This document shows, one piece after another, positions 60,852-64,000 of a DNA stretch of 64,000 bases. Numbering within the stretch: the stretch's first letter is position 1; every line of letters begins with the position of its first letter. The stretch lies in NCBI GenBank assembly GCA_027682585.1, contig JAQCZH010000002.1, positions 496,001-560,000 of the forward strand, read 5' to 3'. The translations under genes and the position numbers were made by a program. Under the pieces are notes generated by a model that made no database searches, was not told the DNA's origin, and saw nothing but the letters and a program-made list of their open reading frames with translations. The DNA comes from Lachnospiraceae bacterium AF51-6-b8A. GTDB lineage: Bacteria; Bacillota; Clostridia; Lachnospirales; Lachnospiraceae.

Positions 60852-61856
60852 CTAATCCGCACACCGATTCAGAATCTCTGTCAGATAAGCCCGATACTCT
60901 TCCCTGATCTCCCCGGGACCTGCAATCTCAATCTCCGGCCCTAATCCTGCCAGCCAGCCAAAGAACTGAGGGCTGACCTCCACCAGAGCCCTGGCCTGCA
61001 CCCGCCCGTCCTTCAGCCGCCGCATGGCGAGATCTGTCCCGAACCGATCGATAAGAACGCCGGTCAGACAGGCATTTGCCCAAAGGGTCACCCTCTCCTC
61101 CCGTCCCGCGAACATGGAGAAAGTTCGCTTGGTATAGGTGGTCGGATCCATCTGACTCCAGGCGACCATGCCAACCCGGTTGCGGGCCTGCTCCATCTCC
61201 AGGGCGTCCGTGATCTTATCCACCCGGTAGAAACGGATAGCCGCCTCTCTCTCCGCATAGGCGATCAGATAGTAGCGCTCACTGTCCCAGAGCAGTTCGC
61301 AGGGACTGACCCGATAGAGGGCTCCCCCGTGACGGGGAACAAGCTCCTTGCGGCTGCCCACAAGTTCCCAGTCGCTGTAGTGAAAGCTCATCTGGTGATT
61401 GTGGTCAATACAGGAGAAAATGGTGTCAATTCCATAGAATCCCGACTCCCGCTCCGCCTTGACCCGGTCGGAAACCGTCACCTGGCGGTGCAGCTGCAGG
61501 GCGTCGTAACGATTGGTCAGAGTACCGATCTTAGAGAGCAGAGCCCTGGATTTCTTCTCCGTAATGAAACGGGAGGCGGCTACGGCATCCGCCAGCATCT
61601 TCAGCTCGGGGAGCTCAAAGGTTCGCTCCGCCAGGTAGTATCCCGGAGCCCGTTCTCTCGTCCGCTCAATAGCCATGCCGGCATCCTCCAGCTCATGGAG
61701 ATCCCTGGTAACAGACTTCTTTTCCGCCGGAAAACCTGCCGCTTCCAGCTTCTCCACCAGATCGGCAATGGTCAGACTATGGGTCTCGTTGGTCTGACGC
61801 TCAAGGATCTCCTTGAGCGCCAGAATTTTCCGCTTGCTGTTTTTTGTATTCGCCAT
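60852..61856 (-). CDS. WYL-domain transcriptional regulator (YafY type)
   Basis: A 334-residue regulator with an N-terminal helix-turn-helix (ILERQTNETHSLTIADLVEK and SVTRDLHELEDAGM, residues about 15-60) and a WYL domain at about 145-220 (VSPCELLWDSERYYLIAYAE), followed by a C-terminal WCX-like extension. WYL domains sense nucleic-acid or small-molecule ligands. It lies divergent from the glycerol-3-phosphate oxidase-like operon and in line with the amino-acid transporter; which it regulates is not clear. Confidence 0.9.
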   Translation of the reverse strand: MANTKNSKRKILALKEILERQTNETHSLTIADLVEKLEAAGFPAEKKSVTRDLHELEDAGMAIERTRERAPGYYLAERTFELPELKMLADAVAASRFITEKKSRALLSKIGTLTNRYDALQLHRQVTVSDRVKAERESGFYGIDTIFSCIDHNHQMSFHYSDWELVGSRKELVPRHGGALYRVSPCELLWDSERYYLIAYAEREAAIRFYRVDKITDALEMEQARNRVGMVAWSQMDPTTYTKRTFSMFAGREERVTLWANACLTGVLIDRFGTDLAMRRLKDGRVQARALVEVSPQFFGWLAGLGPEIEIAGPGEIREEYRAYLTEILNRCAD

Positions 61857-62087
61857 ATCATTCTCCCTGCCTTTTCACAGACAGATCTTTTGTCTGCCCT
61901 TTCTGTCCACTGTCTTTGATATTCTCCCCTGTCATTTTCGGCGCCTCTCTCAGCTTGCGCCGATCTGCCGCCTTTTTCGCCGCTTTCTCTTCACCTCCTG
62001 AGATGCCCCTATATTGTATCGGAGAATCCGATATTCTGTCCTGCTATTGCCTGTTTTTCTCTTTTCTGTCATTCTCCCTTTTTCATC

Positions 62088-62116
62088 TTGCACTCCGATC
62101 CGAACAGAACTACAAT
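62088..62116 (+). promoter_or_regulatory. Promoter of the GlpA-like operon
   Basis: TTGCAC (62088-62093) and TACAAT (62111-62116) are 17 bp apart. The predicted transcript starts near 62123, giving a leader of about 135 bases. Confidence 0.7.
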
Positions 62117-62146
62117 GGAACTAATTCAATCAGGTCGTACCAGGAG

Positions 62147-62204
62147 AAAAAGAGCAGGGTATGGATAAGGCGGATCTGTCCGTCCTATTCTTCCTGCTCT
62201 TTTT
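62147..62204 (+). terminator. Strong terminator inside the leader of the GlpA-like operon
   Basis: AAAAAGAGCAGG (62147-62158) pairs perfectly with CCTGCTCTTTTT (62193-62204), with further pairing possible in the 34-base loop, and ends in a T-run. It lies between the promoter and the ATG, 54 bp before the gene. Glycerol operons of Bacillota are often controlled by the GlpP antiterminator at such a leader, so conditional read-through is likely; GlpP itself is not in the window. Upstream part 61857-62087 shows no gene. Confidence 0.8.
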
Positions 62205-62257
62205 GTGCGCCCAACACTTGCAGAATGGATGCGGCCGCGTACAAGGGAGGATTTCAA

Positions 62258-63862
62258 ATGTATGATGTAGCAATTATCGGTGCGGGAGTCACCGGTTGTG
62301 CCATCGCCAGAGAGTTGTCCAGATACAGACTCTCCACTTGTGTGATCGAGCGAGAGGAGGATGTCTGCTGCGGTACCTCCAAGGCGAATTCCGCCATTAT
62401 CCACGCCGGCTATGATGCTCATCCGGGCAGCCTTAAGGCCAAACTCAACGTAGAGGGCAACCGGCTGATGGACGACCTGTCCCGAGATCTGGATATCCCC
62501 TTCCGCCGCAACGGCTCTCTGGTTGTTCTGACACAGGACAATGATCCTGACATCTTAAATCGGCTCTACGAGCAGGGGCAGGCTAACGGGGTCCCCGATC
62601 TTCGCATTTTAAGCCGGGAAGAAACCCGTCAGATGGAGCCCCATCTGGCGGACGGGGTTATCAGAGCTCTCTACGCCCCAACCGGCGGCATCGTCTGTCC
62701 CTTTGAACTGACCATGGGGCTTGCGGAAAATGCCTCTGCCAACGGCGTGGACTTCTTCTTCAACGCACCGGTGACTTCCGTAGAGAAGACCTCTGCGGGT
62801 TCTCTATCGCAAATCAACCCTGTCTGCGCAAACGCCGGAAACAGGGCGGATTCTGCCAAGAAGTCCACCGTCTCCTTCTTCCTCATCAGAGGCAAGAGTC
62901 CCGACCTTCGCTTCGAGTCCTCCGGCAGCCAAAATTACCGTGAGCCCCAAACCGTATGCGATCCCGATTTCTGCCGCGATGCCGACGGAAACTTTTCCAT
63001 CCGGGCGAAATTGCTGGTCAATGCCGCCGGTCTCTATGCCGACTTCATCAACAACCAGCTCTCCTCCCGCCAGCTTCATATCACCCCCCGCCGAGGCCAG
63101 TATCAGCTCTTGGACAAGAGCGCGGGCAAACATGTAGACAAGACCATCTTCCAGGCGCCCTCCAAAATGGGCAAAGGGGTTCTGGTCGCTCCTACCGTTC
63201 ACGGCAACCTCCTGGTCGGCCCCACGGCAGAGGACATCGGCAACAAAGAGGGCGTCAATACCACACGGGAGGGTCTGGCTTACTTAGCTGCGACAGCTTC
63301 CAAATCCGTAGCCAACCTTCCCTTCCGCGAGGTGATCACCTCCTTCGCCGGTCTTCGCGCCCATGAGGATAGCGGCGATTTCGTCCTGGGACCCTGTGAG
63401 GATGTCCCCGGCCTCTACAATGCCGCCGGCATTGAGTCCCCTGGGCTCTCCTCCGCCCCCGCCATCGGCCGCATGATCGCCGGCCAGATCGCAGAGACTC
63501 TCTCCGCGGAGAAGAAGGCCGGTTTCCATTCGATTCGCCGCAGAGTCACCGATATGAACCGGATCGATCTGGCCGGGCGCAATGCGAAGATTCAGAAGAA
63601 TCCCGCTTACGGAAGGATCATCTGCCGCTGCGAGTCTGTAAGCGAAGGCGAGATCCTGGAGGCTATCCACAGGCCCCTGGGCGCCCGGTCCCTGGATGCC
63701 GTCAAGCGCCGCACCAGAGCTGGTATGGGCCGCTGCCAGTCCGGCTTCTGCTCACCCAAGGTCATGGAGATCCTAGAGCGCGAGCTGTCCCTGGCATCGA
63801 CCCGGATGACCAAGCACGGTCCCGGCTCCGAGATCGTGTACGGCGAGAACAAGAAGATCTGA
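62258..63862 (+). CDS. glpA: FAD-dependent glycerol-3-phosphate dehydrogenase-like oxidoreductase (GlpA type)
   Basis: A 534-residue DAO-superfamily flavoprotein. The FAD-binding motif IIGAGVTGCAIARELS opens it, SKANSAIIHAGYD follows, and the C-terminus is a BFD-like [2Fe-2S] domain with CRC and CQSGFC cysteines. It oxidises glycerol-3-phosphate to dihydroxyacetone phosphate or a related 2-hydroxy acid. The start at 62258 is fixed by GGGAGG; the frame is open much further upstream, through the promoter and terminator, and that part is not protein. About 45 residues near 185-235, with several Cys and Ser, look like an insertion compared with usual relatives. The next gene begins 12 bases after the stop, as in glpA-glpB-type operons. 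Confidence 0.88.
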   Translation: MYDVAIIGAGVTGCAIARELSRYRLSTCVIEREEDVCCGTSKANSAIIHAGYDAHPGSLKAKLNVEGNRLMDDLSRDLDIPFRRNGSLVVLTQDNDPDILNRLYEQGQANGVPDLRILSREETRQMEPHLADGVIRALYAPTGGIVCPFELTMGLAENASANGVDFFFNAPVTSVEKTSAGSLSQINPVCANAGNRADSAKKSTVSFFLIRGKSPDLRFESSGSQNYREPQTVCDPDFCRDADGNFSIRAKLLVNAAGLYADFINNQLSSRQLHITPRRGQYQLLDKSAGKHVDKTIFQAPSKMGKGVLVAPTVHGNLLVGPTAEDIGNKEGVNTTREGLAYLAATASKSVANLPFREVITSFAGLRAHEDSGDFVLGPCEDVPGLYNAAGIESPGLSSAPAIGRMIAGQIAETLSAEKKAGFHSIRRRVTDMNRIDLAGRNAKIQKNPAYGRIICRCESVSEGEILEAIHRPLGARSLDAVKRRTRAGMGRCQSGFCSPKVMEILERELSLASTRMTKHGPGSEIVYGENKKI

Positions 63863-63874
63863 GGGGGTATTGAA

Positions 63875-64000
63875 ATGTTATCTTATGATTTGGTTATCAT
63901 CGGCGCCGGCCCGGCTGGTCTCTCCGCCGCTGTCTCCGCCTATGACGCGGGAATCAGAAGCATTTTGGTCATTGAGCGCGACGACCGCCTGGGCGGTATT
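63875..64000 (+). CDS. FAD/NAD-dependent oxidoreductase, N-terminal part only (GlpB/thioredoxin-reductase-like)
   Basis: The first 42 codons before the window ends: YDLVIIGAGPAGLSAAVSAY, then DAGIRSILVIERDDRLGGI, a clear dinucleotide-binding fold. GAGGGGG precedes the ATG. In clostridial glycerol operons the gene after the GlpA-like one encodes such a flavoprotein, which passes electrons on; the identity of this one depends on the missing remainder. Confidence 0.85.
   Translation, partial: MLSYDLVIIGAGPAGLSAAVSAYDAGIRSILVIERDDRLGGI

Noticed and set aside
61844..62257. Upstream in-frame extension of the GlpA-like protein
   Set aside because: It would cover a consensus promoter and a perfect terminator; GGGAGG before 62258 marks the true start.

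Overview
The window looks like a chromosomal glycan-utilisation stretch from a Gram-positive anaerobe of the class Clostridia, most likely Lachnospiraceae-like. This is inferred from strong AAGGAGG-type ribosome sites, YesM/YesN-type two-component regulation, several sugar ABC transporters without their own ATPase, lipoprotein binding proteins, RidA/NhaC/PatB and GlpA-type genes with a BFD domain, and moderate GC with AT-richer blocks. I saw no rRNA, tRNA, CRISPR array, intact transposase or phage genes.

Layout. (1) 1-7.4 kb: an intracellular rhamnogalacturonan-type block, with a GH43 enzyme carrying a discoidin-like domain and two tandem GH78 alpha-L-rhamnosidases, next to a decayed LysR gene. 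(2) 8.1-16.8 kb: a pectin-type module of esterase, GH4 enzyme with the CHEV motif (alpha-galacturonidase class), two permeases and a binding lipoprotein, divergent from a YesM/YesN pair. (3) 17.0-20.9 kb: a LacI regulator, a DHDPS-family lyase/aldolase and an NRAMP-fold transporter that lacks the usual metal motifs. (4) 21.1-25.1 kb: ridA-nhaC-patB divergent from a YheO/DauR-like regulator, with two similar 18-bp palindromes in the shared promoter region. (5) 25.2-34.2 kb: an arabinan module of LacI, GH51, GH43, GH51, two permeases and a binding protein, preceded by gene debris (a secreted RICIN protein remnant and small ORFs). (6) 34.6-43.9 kb: a small glutaredoxin-like protein and a fructan module (PfkB kinase, GH32, two permeases, binding protein, second GH32-like enzyme, divergent LacI). 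(7) 44.2-51.7 kb: a xylo-oligosaccharide module (GH120 beta-xylosidase, two permeases, binding protein, divergent AraC regulator, YesL-like protein). (8) 52.0-58.1 kb: cell-envelope genes (1002-residue repeat-rich surface protein, secreted coiled-coil protein, CmpB-type membrane protein, HD-domain protein). (9) 58.2-64 kb: an amino-acid ABC transporter, a WYL regulator, and the start of a glycerol-3-phosphate-oxidase-like operon behind a leader with a strong terminator.

How it fits together. Four CUT1 sugar importers each pair two permeases and a lipoprotein with cytoplasmic glycosidases and a dedicated regulator of a different class (two-component, LacI, LacI, AraC). No CUT1 ATPase is encoded, so a shared MsmX/MsmK-type ATPase elsewhere probably powers all four. 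None of the intact glycosidases has a signal peptide, so the cell appears to import oligosaccharides derived from pectin, arabinan, fructan and xylan and to finish them inside. Gene remnants cluster at module borders, consistent with modular gain and loss.

The strongest leads are the twin operators controlling ridA-nhaC-patB, the metal-motif-less NRAMP protein beside an aldolase-family enzyme, intercistronic RNA structures in the transporter operons, a 42-nt imperfect repeat present twice, and two uncharacterised envelope proteins. All family calls come from reading motifs; no database search was run.
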